The notes under the pieces were generated by a model that saw only the letters and a list, made by a program, of their open reading frames with translations, was not told the origin of the DNA and ran no database searches. Shown piece by piece: positions 43,139 through 52,041 of a stretch of 63,458 nt of DNA (position 1 is the stretch's first letter; each line of letters begins with the position of its first letter). The DNA comes from Nemertoderma westbladi. Its lineage: Eukaryota > Xenacoelomorpha > Nemertodermatida > Nemertodermatidae. A program made the position numbers and the translations under genes. The stretch spans positions 1-63,458 of the forward strand of contig JAUCBJ010001625.1 in assembly GCA_032718475.1 (NCBI GenBank), read 5' to 3'.

Positions 43139-44587
43139 ATGTCTGATACTAAGCAGAACCTGTCAGACAGTCTATTAGATGTAACTATCTGCAACTCGGA
43201 TAGAGGTGTAGAACCCTCTAGTCGTAAGTCCAGTTCACCTCCCACTGTGAGGAAGGTCATCCCTCCAGTAGTAATAACAGAACCTAGGCTAGTCCAACAT
43301 CGTAGGTCTATCATAGGCACCCGAGCTCAGGTCAAGCGGGACCAAGAAGCAGCGGAACAGCAACAACCCGCGAGTCAAGAACTTATAACTCAGCGGCCCA
43401 GCAGCTCCAGTAGTGAGGATACTGTAGAGCTGACACCCGAGCGCGGAGCAGAGATGACGGATGCGGTTTATACGGATCCCCTTCTCATCCTTCCTGCAGC
43501 CGTACTCACTAGGTTATTGATCGCGGTGGAAGAACACCAGATCGATTGGGCGAGAAGTCAACGACCAACTAGAGATAGTTATGCGGGATACACGAGTGAA
43601 GAACTGAAGTCTATTGTCGAGTCACAATGGAACTTCCCCGGACCCGGACTCCCGTTTGATTTATCAGAAGCTGCCTGGGAAGACATACACCGGATGGGAG
43701 TAGCCAAGGAAACCATCGATCCAGCTGTATGGAAGAGGTCCGCAGCCGGATACGCACAAGGATTCTTCAGCTCTATGGAGCGAGTAGAAAAACAACTGTT
43801 TCAACAACCTCAAGGACCTCAAGAGCAGGGATCGCTGCTTTATCAAGTTAGAGAAAGAGTTCTGCGAATTAGGCTAATCTTATCCGCCTTTGAGGAGGCT
43901 TCTAAAAGAAGACAAGACACGTCGTTGCAAGTTGCCGTGAAGACTTGGTTTCAACGAGTGAGACGCCAGGTTCAAGGAGCAGCTCAGTGGAAAGCTCAGT
44001 TGGAGGAGCGCTCAACCCATGGAGAATCAACCGACGCTACTTTTTCCCAAGTGGAAAGTGAAGCGACGGCAGAGAAACCACATAAGAAGGATGCCATTGA
44101 CATCTATCTGTCAGACTATCAGCGCTTTGTAGGAGACGCAGAGTTGAGGAGAAGGTTAGAGGGACTTAGCCCTAATAGCGAAGGAGCCAAACTTGTGTTG
44201 GATGCAATTGATGTAGATAGGTTAGCGGCGAACCAAGCTAAATTCGATGAACAACTCCGCATCGCTAGAGAAAGGGAAGAACAAGTAAAGAAAAAACGTA
44301 TAGAAGACAGAAAGGCAGCGGCAGTAGCAGCAGCAGTGGCATCTGCAGAGGCTGAAAGAAAAACGGCAGCGGCAGAGGCAAAAGCGGCAGCGGCAGAGGC
44401 AGCGGCAGAGGCAAAGGCAGCAGCCGAAGCGGAAAGAAAGGTGGCGGAGGCAGTGGTAGAAGCAGAACGGAGAGCGGCTGAAGAAACCAACCAATTAGAA
44501 TTGGAAAACATTCAAGAGAATCAAGACTGCATAAACAATAATAACATAAACAAACTGCTAAGCAGAACCTGTCAGACAGTCTATTAG
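43139..44587 (+). CDS. BEL-C pre-gag coiled-coil ORF, truncated copy 1
   Basis: A 482-codon frame starts MSDTKQNLSDSLLDV. It has a Ser/Pro-rich N-terminus, a middle helical region (about residues 110-330) and a long Ala/Glu/Arg/Lys helix (about residues 390-455, such as AAAEAKAAAAEAAAEAKAAA). This helix is a probable coiled coil or single alpha-helix. I recognise no enzyme motif. The last residues are read from the start of the next tandem copy in another frame, so the natural C-terminus (present in copy 2) is lost. BEL-B carries a related ORF at 33090-31747. It may be a structural or RNA-binding partner of Gag; that is inference. Confidence 0.7.
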   Translation: MSDTKQNLSDSLLDVTICNSDRGVEPSSRKSSSPPTVRKVIPPVVITEPRLVQHRRSIIGTRAQVKRDQEAAEQQQPASQELITQRPSSSSSEDTVELTPERGAEMTDAVYTDPLLILPAAVLTRLLIAVEEHQIDWARSQRPTRDSYAGYTSEELKSIVESQWNFPGPGLPFDLSEAAWEDIHRMGVAKETIDPAVWKRSAAGYAQGFFSSMERVEKQLFQQPQGPQEQGSLLYQVRERVLRIRLILSAFEEASKRRQDTSLQVAVKTWFQRVRRQVQGAAQWKAQLEERSTHGESTDATFSQVESEATAEKPHKKDAIDIYLSDYQRFVGDAELRRRLEGLSPNSEGAKLVLDAIDVDRLAANQAKFDEQLRIAREREEQVKKKRIEDRKAAAVAAAVASAEAERKTAAAEAKAAAAEAAAEAKAAAEAERKVAEAVVEAERRAAEETNQLELENIQENQDCINNNNINKLLSRTCQTVY

Positions 44588-45946
44588 ATGTAACTATCTG
44601 CGACTCGGATAGAGGTGTAGAACCCTCTAGTCGTAAGTCCAGTTCACCTCCCACTGTGAGGAAGGTCATCCCTCCAGTAGTAATAACAGAACCTAGGCTA
44701 GTCCAACATCGTAGGTCTATCATAGGCACCCGAGCTCAGGTCAAGCGGGACCAAGAAGCAGCGGAACAGCAACAACCCGCGAGTCAAGAACTTATAACTC
44801 AGCGGCCCAGCAGCTCCAGTAGTGAGGATACTGTAGAGCTGACACCCGAGCGCGGAGCAGAGATGACGGATGCGGTTTATACGGATCCCCTTCTCATCCT
44901 TCCTGCAGCCGTACTCACTAGGTTATTGATCGCGGTGGAAGAACACCAGATCGATTGGGCGAGAAGTCAACGACCAACTAGAGATAGTTATGCGGGATAC
45001 ACGAGTGAAGAACTGAAGTCTATTGTCGAGTCACAATGGAACTTCCCCGGACCCGGACTCCCGTTTGATTTATCAGAAGCTGCCTGGGAAGACATACACC
45101 GGATGGGAGTAGCCAAGGAAACCATCGATCCAGCTGTATGGAAGAGGTCCGCAGCCGGATACGCACAAGGATTCTTCAGCTCTATGGAGCGAGTAGAAAA
45201 ACAACTGTTTCAACAACCTCAAGGACCTCAAGAGCAGGGATCGCTGCTTTATCAAGTTAGAGAAAGAGTTCTGCGAATTAGGCTAATCTTATCCGCCTTT
45301 GAGGAGGCTTCTAAAAGAAGACAAGACACGTCGTTGCAAGTTGCCGTGAAGACTTCGTTTCAACGAGTGAGACGCCAGGTTCAAGGAGCAGCTCAGTGGA
45401 AAGCTCAGTTGGAGGAGCGCTCAACCCATGGAGAATCAACCGACGCTACTTTTTCCCAAGTGGAAAGTGAAGCGACGGCAGAGAAACCACATAAGAAGGA
45501 TGCCATTGACATCTATCTGTCAGACTATCAGCGCTTTGTAGGAGACGCAGAGTTGAGGAGAAGGTTAGAGGGACTTAGCCCTAATAGCGAAGGAGCCAAA
45601 CTTGTGTTGGATGCAATTGATGTAGATAGGTTAGCGGCGAACCAAGCTAAATTCGATGAACAACTCCGCATCGCTAGAGAAAGGGAAGAACAAGTAAAGA
45701 AAAAACGTATAGAAGACAGAAAGGCAGCGGCAGTAGCAGCAGCAGTGGCATCTGCAGAGGCTGAAAGAAAAACGGCAGCGGCAGAGGCAAAAGCGGCAGC
45801 GGCAGAGGCAGCGGCAGAGGCAAAGGCAGCAGCCGAAGCGGAAAGAAAGGTGGCGGAGGCAGTGGTAGAAGCAGAACGGAGAGCGGCTGAAGAAACCAAC
45901 CAATTAGAATTGGAAAACATTCAAGAGAATCAAGACTGCATAAACA
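43151..45946. repeat. 1409-bp tandem duplication in BEL-C
   Basis: Segment 43151-44537 recurs at 44560-45946 (offset 1409) with a 22-bp spacer and only a few differences, for example W to S in the KTWF/KTSF segment. It duplicates most of the pre-gag ORF. It lies directly upstream of the 4005-bp duplication, whose left copy starts inside it. Confidence 0.92.
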
Positions 45947-46692
45947 AACAGTTAACAGCTAGTAATATGCAGATGATGAATCGATCTACTCCCAAACGAC
46001 AAGGTTATACATCATCTGAGGAAGGCGATACCACCGATACTGAAGGCAAAGGAAATAGATCTCGTCTAAGTAGACGTAAAAGAACATTCCACCGTCAGAA
46101 ATTGCCTGATTTGCCTCCAGCTGTTAGAAGGCAACTAAATAGCACCAACTTAGGTAGTACAGAACCCACAGACCAAATAATTAAAATCGAAAGACTCCCT
46201 ACTATAGTAGATGAGCCTGAAATAATTAGGCCTGTTCTTGAAATCACCCCTACTGTGATAGACACACCTGTGCTCCCTGAAATAACCGCTAAATTCCCTC
46301 TGCATAGCACTAAGCTACCTGTGCCCCGTAGAACTGCCCAGGCGACAGTTCAGGTCCTGGACCCCGAGCGAAATATTCATAATTTGTCGCCCGTTGTCCC
46401 TCGTCCGCCCGCTACATCGTTGGCGACTCCCGCTTCGGCGGTCGAATGGGTGGACGAGAGACGGCGGGGGATGGATATCCTGCTCGGGCAGATGCAGGAG
46501 ACTGTCCAGCAATTTAAGGGCACGGTAAGGGAAAGTAGACTAGAGTTGCAAGAAGTGCAGCAAAGTATCGCGCTAGAGCGCGATACCCAAAGAGGTGAGG
46601 TCTCTATAGGGGTGTCGCGAACAGGCGGCGGCGGGCTCGTGAGGGTCTGGGGGCACGTTAAATCCTCTAGTATAGTGCAAGGGAGTTACTGA
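44656..46692 (+). CDS. BEL-C pre-gag coiled-coil ORF, copy 2 with full C-terminus
   Basis: This 678-codon frame lacks the MSDTKQNL start, because the tandem junction puts it out of frame; the first ATG-type start used here is within the repeat. It keeps the long Ala/Glu helix (about residues 350-420). It then continues through an acidic and Lys/Arg-rich region (SSEEGDTTDTEGKGN, RLSRRKRTFHRQKLP), a Pro-rich region and a final helix (GMDILLGQMQETVQQFKGTV). The full ancestral protein would be about 710 residues. No known domain is recognised. It is followed by a 960-bp structured spacer before gag. Confidence 0.7.
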   Translation: MRKVIPPVVITEPRLVQHRRSIIGTRAQVKRDQEAAEQQQPASQELITQRPSSSSSEDTVELTPERGAEMTDAVYTDPLLILPAAVLTRLLIAVEEHQIDWARSQRPTRDSYAGYTSEELKSIVESQWNFPGPGLPFDLSEAAWEDIHRMGVAKETIDPAVWKRSAAGYAQGFFSSMERVEKQLFQQPQGPQEQGSLLYQVRERVLRIRLILSAFEEASKRRQDTSLQVAVKTSFQRVRRQVQGAAQWKAQLEERSTHGESTDATFSQVESEATAEKPHKKDAIDIYLSDYQRFVGDAELRRRLEGLSPNSEGAKLVLDAIDVDRLAANQAKFDEQLRIAREREEQVKKKRIEDRKAAAVAAAVASAEAERKTAAAEAKAAAAEAAAEAKAAAEAERKVAEAVVEAERRAAEETNQLELENIQENQDCINKQLTASNMQMMNRSTPKRQGYTSSEEGDTTDTEGKGNRSRLSRRKRTFHRQKLPDLPPAVRRQLNSTNLGSTEPTDQIIKIERLPTIVDEPEIIRPVLEITPTVIDTPVLPEITAKFPLHSTKLPVPRRTAQATVQVLDPERNIHNLSPVVPRPPATSLATPASAVEWVDERRRGMDILLGQMQETVQQFKGTVRESRLELQEVQQSIALERDTQRGEVSIGVSRTGGGGLVRVWGHVKSSSIVQGSY

Positions 46693-47652
46693 AGGCCCTC
46701 GTGTCTTGCGAACCATGAATTGACATGGTGCCGTGGTACCGTCTAGTCGGCCTGTTGCCGTACTGCCAGTCCTGTACACAGTAGGGGTGGTGGCATAGTG
46801 TGATCTGTGGTTTGTGTGTGTACGTAGTATACGTGAGTGTGTGTATGGCCACTGCGAGTGAGTGTGGGAAACCTTGCCGGTTGGTTCAGTCGCCGCCGGT
46901 TATTAGTAGGACCATATCTTTACTGCGCCCCAGCATACTTTGTGCACACAAAGTTATTTTGCCCTGACGGCAAAATAAGGTACTCTCGACTCTTTAACAG
47001 TCGATACAATTTTGTCCCCTCTGATTTCGTCCCCGATTTTGTCTATTCCCGATTATGTCTTCTGTGTGTGCATGGTATGTGTCCGATTTTGTGTCTACCG
47101 TAGTGTACTCGATTTCGTGAGCATCTATTGAGTACATGTGTACAGTGACTGGTAAGTGGTGACTTGTTCTTAGCTTAGCTTTTAAGCTAGTCAGTATTGT
47201 TGGTGGAACCGACTTCCCCTCAATACTGCCGGCGAGGCGGGTGAAAACGGTCAATATTCCATGCTGGGTAGCGCAAGCCCACATGGGACAAGACCGTCGG
47301 TTTGGCTCAAGGGCGACCTTGATGCTCGATCGCTATCGACTGGTCCACCCGCCGGTTGACTCTCTGAGTTGGCTCAATGTACAGTCAGGCCACAGTAAGT
47401 TGACAGTAGGCGAACTTTGAGTCGCCGTTCGGCTACACACGACGAGCTGTGCCGGTGTGATCGGGGGATTGAAAATTGAACCCGGGAAGCATCGGGCTAC
47501 CCTCCGGCCCGGTCTGATAAAAACGGAGTCGGACTGGCCCCAAGGGTAGTGGAAAAGCGTCCGCCTCGTGGGTGCGCCTCGGGGAGGAGCCCAGAAGGAC
47601 GTAAGCGAAATTAGTAAATACCCAAAGGGGTATACCACCACCCTCTGTAACA
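46693..47652 (+). promoter_or_regulatory. Structured spacer before BEL-C gag (copy 1)
   Basis: No ORF with recognisable content. Three perfect stem-loops follow one another without gaps: 46937-46954 (8-bp stem), 46955-46977 (9-bp stem, loop ctgac) and, after an 8-base gap, 46986-47004 (6-bp stem). Downstream are TAGCTT/AAGCTA (47176-47189) and CAGTATTG/CAATACTG (47192-47228). Between them are repeated gattttgtc motifs. A packaging signal, or an element directing gag translation after the long pre-gag ORF, would fit this position. This is inference. Confidence 0.5.
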
Positions 47653-50600
47653 ATGTGTCAACCTGTTAGGTCTGAAGTAACACATGCGCAAGGTGTGGAG
47701 CCTACATGCATTTATACTGCTAGCGAAGTAGAAACTCCTATTGTGAACCCTATTAAGGGTAATTATAGACCTGTTGATAATGACATTCCCTATAGACCTG
47801 ATCATAATCCGAGAAATTTATATACCGATAACTCGATATTAAATAACACGATGGCCCAAGAAAGTTTTACGCGTCAAATGGCTAGAACCGAAGCCCGGCA
47901 AGCGGTAAAGGTTGGAGAGATCGTCAAGTTCAATGGAGATGAGATGAAATGGTTACTTTTTAATGAATATTACAAAGATAACATACAGAACTCTGTACTG
48001 TCTAACGGAGAGAAACTTAGATTCCTCATCGAATGTTTGGAAGGACCTCCCAAGTCAATGGCGTTAAAATTTATTGGACATCCAGATGGATTAAGACAAG
48101 TTTGGGATACACTAAACATCAGGTATGGTAATAGGACTAACATAGCTAGGTATTTATATGCGAAATTAATGGCGCCCCGAAAGTTTCTTAGCAGCGGGAT
48201 TATAGAGTTTTCCGATGAGATTCAGGAGATCTGTAGACAACTAGATTGGTTAGGTAAGTCTCATGAATACCAGAATTCTATGGTTGTAGGAGCCTTAGCA
48301 TCTACTTTGCCCAAGGGTGGAGTAGGTACACGCTGGGACAAGAAGGTGTTATATATGATGGAACAACAACAACGAGACCCTACCATGGCAGATTTCATGT
48401 CATTCCTGGATGGAGAAGTGAAATTGCAACTCCTCAAGCAATCCAGAGAGAAGACACCGGAAAGTAAGGTAAGTGAGAAACCCGTTTCTAGGAGAAGGGT
48501 AATACCAGTATGTTATACCGACGACGGTGAAAGACAAACTTCTCAAGGAGAGGACAGCGGGAAAGACACTGACAGATCTTATGTCAATAAAATGCCTAAA
48601 GATCAGGTAAGTAAATCCAAGTCTCGACCCAATGACAGAAGGGAACCGGTACAAAAAACCCCTCCTACGTCTCCTAAAAGAATTCAGGTGAGAAAGCCCG
48701 AGGAAAGAACAAGTGTGCACCACACAGCACATGTTAAAGTAAGTAACATCAAGCCCAAATGTGTGCTGTGCGATGGGCCCCACCGTTTAAATGCGTGTGA
48801 TAAATTCCTGAGGAAATCACTAAAGGATAGACGTGAAGTCATGTGGGATAAGCGGTTGTGTTATAATTGCCTCAGACGAGGACACCAACGGCGAACCTGT
48901 AACTCTGACGCAAGGTGTGCAAAGTGCGGCGCAAAACATCATATCTTGTTGCACACGGAATTCGAACAAAACAGTCCGAATCAGGTAAGTGATTCCGAAC
49001 TACATGTCCAATTCAGTGATGTAAACGACACTGATCAATCTGAGATGGAAGGATTCTATACAGACGAGATCTCCGACGAAAACGAATCCTGTTACTTGAT
49101 AAATACCGCAGTGTATCGAGCACTCACATATGAAAAGGATACAGACAGCGACCTCACTCTAACTACTTCTGAACGACAACCGTCTTGGAAAGAGCCATCT
49201 TCCAATGTAGGGATTAGAGAATTTCCTGTGGTACAGGTAAGGGTTCACGGACCTAAACGGAGTTATGTAGTGAACGCCCTCCTTGACTCCGGTAGTACAG
49301 GAACATTCATCGACCAAGAGCTAGCCGAAGACATATTTGCTGGACAACCCAAGTTCCGAACTACGCTCAACATGTCAGGCATTATGCAAGTCTGGAAATC
49401 CACAATAACAGCGGATTATTATGTAGGAGCGTTGTCCACCCCACAGGACGAACTAGGAGAACATAGCATCAGGTCAGTGAAAATGGTGGCTATAAAGAAC
49501 TTCGCTACTACTCAAGCAGACCTTTATAATTGGGACGAGGATGAGAGCATCCAACATCTTAACATACCTCGATTCCAGACTGATTATCCTGGAGTGCAAA
49601 TACTCATCGGCCAAAACGCGCATGAGGCGCTGGAGACATTAGAGAAACGGCCTGCTCAACCGCAGCCACTACAGACCTATGCGGTAAGAACTAGAGTAGG
49701 TTGGTACCTTACTGGACCTTCCAGAAAGGCAGCGGCAGTAGCAGCAGCAGTGGCATCTGCAGAGGCTGAAAGAAAAACGGCAGCGGCAGAGGCAAAAGCG
49801 GCAGCGGCAGAGGCAGCGGCAGAGGCAAAGGCAGCAGCCGAAGCGGAAAGAAAGGTGGCGGAGGCAGTGGTAGAAGCAGAACGGAGAGCGGCTGAAGAAA
49901 CCAACCAATTAGAATTGGAAAACATTCAAGAGAATCAAGACTGCATAAACAAACAGTTAACAGCTAGTAATATGCAGATGATGAATCGATCTACTCCCAA
50001 ACGACAAGGTTATACATCATCTGAGGAAGGCGATACCACCGATACTGAAGGCAAAGGAAATAGATCTCGTCTAAGTAGACGTAAAAGAACATTCCACCGT
50101 CAGAAATTGCCTGATTTGCCTCCAGCTGTTAGAAGGCAACTAAATAGCACCAACTTAGGTAGTACAGAACCCACAGACCAAATAATTAAAATCGAAAGAC
50201 TCCCTACTATAGTAGATGAGCCTGAAATAATTAGGCCTGTTCTTGAAATCACCCCTACTGTGATAGACACACCTGTGCTCCCTGAAATAACCGCTAAATT
50301 CCCTCTGCATAGCACTAAGCTACCTGTGCCCCGTAGAACTGCCCAGGCGACAGTTCAGGTCCTGGACCCCGAGCGAAATATTCATAATTTGTCGCCCGTT
50401 GTCCCTCGTCCGCCCGCTACATCGTTGGCGACTCCCGCTTCGGCGGTCGAATGGGTGGACGAGAGACGGCGGGGGATGGATATCCTGCTCGGGCAGATGC
50501 AGGAGACTGTCCAGCAATTTAAGGGCACGGTAAGGGAAAGTAGACTAGAGTTGCAAGAAGTGCAGCAAAGTATCGCGCTAGAGCGCGATACCCAAAGAGG

Positions 50601-50697
50601 TGAGGTCTCTATAGGGGTGTCGCGAACAGGCGGCGGCGGGCTCGTGAGGGTCTGGGGGCACGTTAAATCCTCTAGTATAGTGCAAGGGAGTTACTGA
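47653..50697 (+). CDS. BEL-C Gag-protease fused to pre-gag C-terminal region
   Basis: This 1014-codon frame has two origins. Residues 1-690 are BEL Gag-protease: capsid region (EIVKFNGDEMKWLLF, LRQVWDTLNIRYGN), zinc motifs from C370 (CVLCDGPHRLNAC), a canonical knuckle C403-C416 (CYNCLRRGHQRRTC), CAKCGAKHH, then a retropepsin with catalytic D545 (NALLDSGSTGTFID). From about residue 691 the tandem junction at 49722/49723 fuses the frame to the pre-gag helix and its C-terminal region. RT would normally follow protease here. Repeated CAG-GTA-AGT-like codons (QVS) are embedded in gag. The fusion is either a chimera with a real product or a by-product of duplication. Confidence 0.85.
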   Translation: MCQPVRSEVTHAQGVEPTCIYTASEVETPIVNPIKGNYRPVDNDIPYRPDHNPRNLYTDNSILNNTMAQESFTRQMARTEARQAVKVGEIVKFNGDEMKWLLFNEYYKDNIQNSVLSNGEKLRFLIECLEGPPKSMALKFIGHPDGLRQVWDTLNIRYGNRTNIARYLYAKLMAPRKFLSSGIIEFSDEIQEICRQLDWLGKSHEYQNSMVVGALASTLPKGGVGTRWDKKVLYMMEQQQRDPTMADFMSFLDGEVKLQLLKQSREKTPESKVSEKPVSRRRVIPVCYTDDGERQTSQGEDSGKDTDRSYVNKMPKDQVSKSKSRPNDRREPVQKTPPTSPKRIQVRKPEERTSVHHTAHVKVSNIKPKCVLCDGPHRLNACDKFLRKSLKDRREVMWDKRLCYNCLRRGHQRRTCNSDARCAKCGAKHHILLHTEFEQNSPNQVSDSELHVQFSDVNDTDQSEMEGFYTDEISDENESCYLINTAVYRALTYEKDTDSDLTLTTSERQPSWKEPSSNVGIREFPVVQVRVHGPKRSYVVNALLDSGSTGTFIDQELAEDIFAGQPKFRTTLNMSGIMQVWKSTITADYYVGALSTPQDELGEHSIRSVKMVAIKNFATTQADLYNWDEDESIQHLNIPRFQTDYPGVQILIGQNAHEALETLEKRPAQPQPLQTYAVRTRVGWYLTGPSRKAAAVAAAVASAEAERKTAAAEAKAAAAEAAAEAKAAAEAERKVAEAVVEAERRAAEETNQLELENIQENQDCINKQLTASNMQMMNRSTPKRQGYTSSEEGDTTDTEGKGNRSRLSRRKRTFHRQKLPDLPPAVRRQLNSTNLGSTEPTDQIIKIERLPTIVDEPEIIRPVLEITPTVIDTPVLPEITAKFPLHSTKLPVPRRTAQATVQVLDPERNIHNLSPVVPRPPATSLATPASAVEWVDERRRGMDILLGQMQETVQQFKGTVRESRLELQEVQQSIALERDTQRGEVSIGVSRTGGGGLVRVWGHVKSSSIVQGSY
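49723..50697 (+). other. Third copy of the pre-gag C-terminal region (fused)
   Basis: This is the right copy of the 4005-bp duplication, repeating 45718-46692 and translated as the C-terminal third of the fusion protein. It includes the Ala/Glu helix, the Lys/Arg-rich and Pro-rich regions and the final helix. Confidence 0.85.
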
Positions 50698-51657
50698 AGG
50701 CCCTCGTGTCTTGCGAACCATGAATTGACATGGTGCCGTGGTACCGTCTAGTCGGCCTGTTGCCGTACTGCCAGTCCTGTACACAGTAGGGGTGGTGGCA
50801 TAGTGTGATCTGTGGTTTGTGTGTGTACGTAGTATACGTGAGTGTGTGTATGGCCACTGCGAGTGAGTGTGGGAAACCTTGCCGGTTGGTTCAGTCGCCG
50901 CCGGTTATTAGTAGGACCATATCTTTACTGCGCCCCAGCATACTTTGTGCACACAAAGTTATTTTGCCCTGACGGCAAAATAAGGTACTCTCGACTCTTT
51001 AACAGTCGATACAATTTTGTCCCCTCTGATTTCGTCCCCGATTTTGTCTATTCCCGATTATGTCTTCTGTGTGTGCATGGTATGTGTCCGATTTTGTGTC
51101 TACCGTAGTGTACTCGATTTCGTGAGCATCTATTGAGTACATGTGTACAGTGACTGGTAAGTGGTGACTTGTTCTTAGCTTAGCTTTTAAGCTAGTCAGT
51201 ATTGTTGGTGGAACCGACTTCCCCTCAATACTGCCGGCGAGGCGGGTGAAAACGGTCAATATTCCATGCTGGGTAGCGCAAGCCCACATGGGACAAGACC
51301 GTCGGTTTGGCTCAAGGGCGACCTTGATGCTCGATCGCTATCGACTGGTCCACCCGCCGGTTGACTCTCTGAGTTGGCTCAATGTACAGTCAGGCCACAG
51401 TAAGTTGACAGTAGGCGAACTTTGAGTCGCCGTTCGGCTACACACGACGAGCTGTGCCGGTGTGATCGGGGGATTGAAAATTGAACCCGGGAAGCATCGG
51501 GCTACCCTCCGGCCCGGTCTGATAAAAACGGAGTCGGACTGGCCCCAAGGGTAGTGGAAAAGCGTCCGCCTCGTGGGTGCGCCTCGGGGAGGAGCCCAGA
51601 AGGACGTAAGCGAAATTAGTAAATACCCAAAGGGGTATACCACCACCCTCTGTAACA
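50698..51657 (+). promoter_or_regulatory. Structured spacer before BEL-C gag (copy 2)
   Basis: This is the second copy of 46693-47652 (offset 4005), with the same triple hairpin at 50942-51009. The sequence appears unchanged in the hairpins. Confidence 0.5.
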
Positions 51658-52026
51658 ATGTGTCAACCTGTTAGGTCTGAAGTAACACATGCGCAAGGTG
51701 TGGAGCCTACATGCATTTATACTGCTAGCAAAGTAGAAACTCCTATTGTGAACCCTATTAAGGGTAATTATAGACCTGTTGATAATGACATTCCCTATAG
51801 ACCTGATCATAATTCGAGAAATTTATATACCGATAACTCGATATTAAATAACACGATGGCCCAAGAAAGTTTTACGCGTCAAATGGCCAGAACCGAAGCC
51901 CGGCAAGCGGTAAAGGTTGGAGAGATCGTCAAGTTCAATGGAGATGAGATGAAATGGTTACTTTTTAATGAATATTACAAAGATAACATACAGAACTCTG
52001 TACTGTCTAACGGAGAGAAACTTTGA
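51658..52026 (+). pseudogene. BEL-C gag copy 2, N-terminal part
   Basis: This is the first 122 codons of the second gag copy. It ends at a TGA (52024-52026) where copy 1 has AGA, a single A-to-T change. The remainder of gag continues in the same frame from 52042. Confidence 0.88.
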
Positions 52027-52041
52027 TTCCTCATCGAATGT

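Noticed and set aside
44119-44511. Ala/Ser-rich reverse-strand ORFs opposite the pre-gag helix
   Set aside because: They are the antisense shadow of a GCA/GAA-rich coding repeat and recur wherever it is copied.
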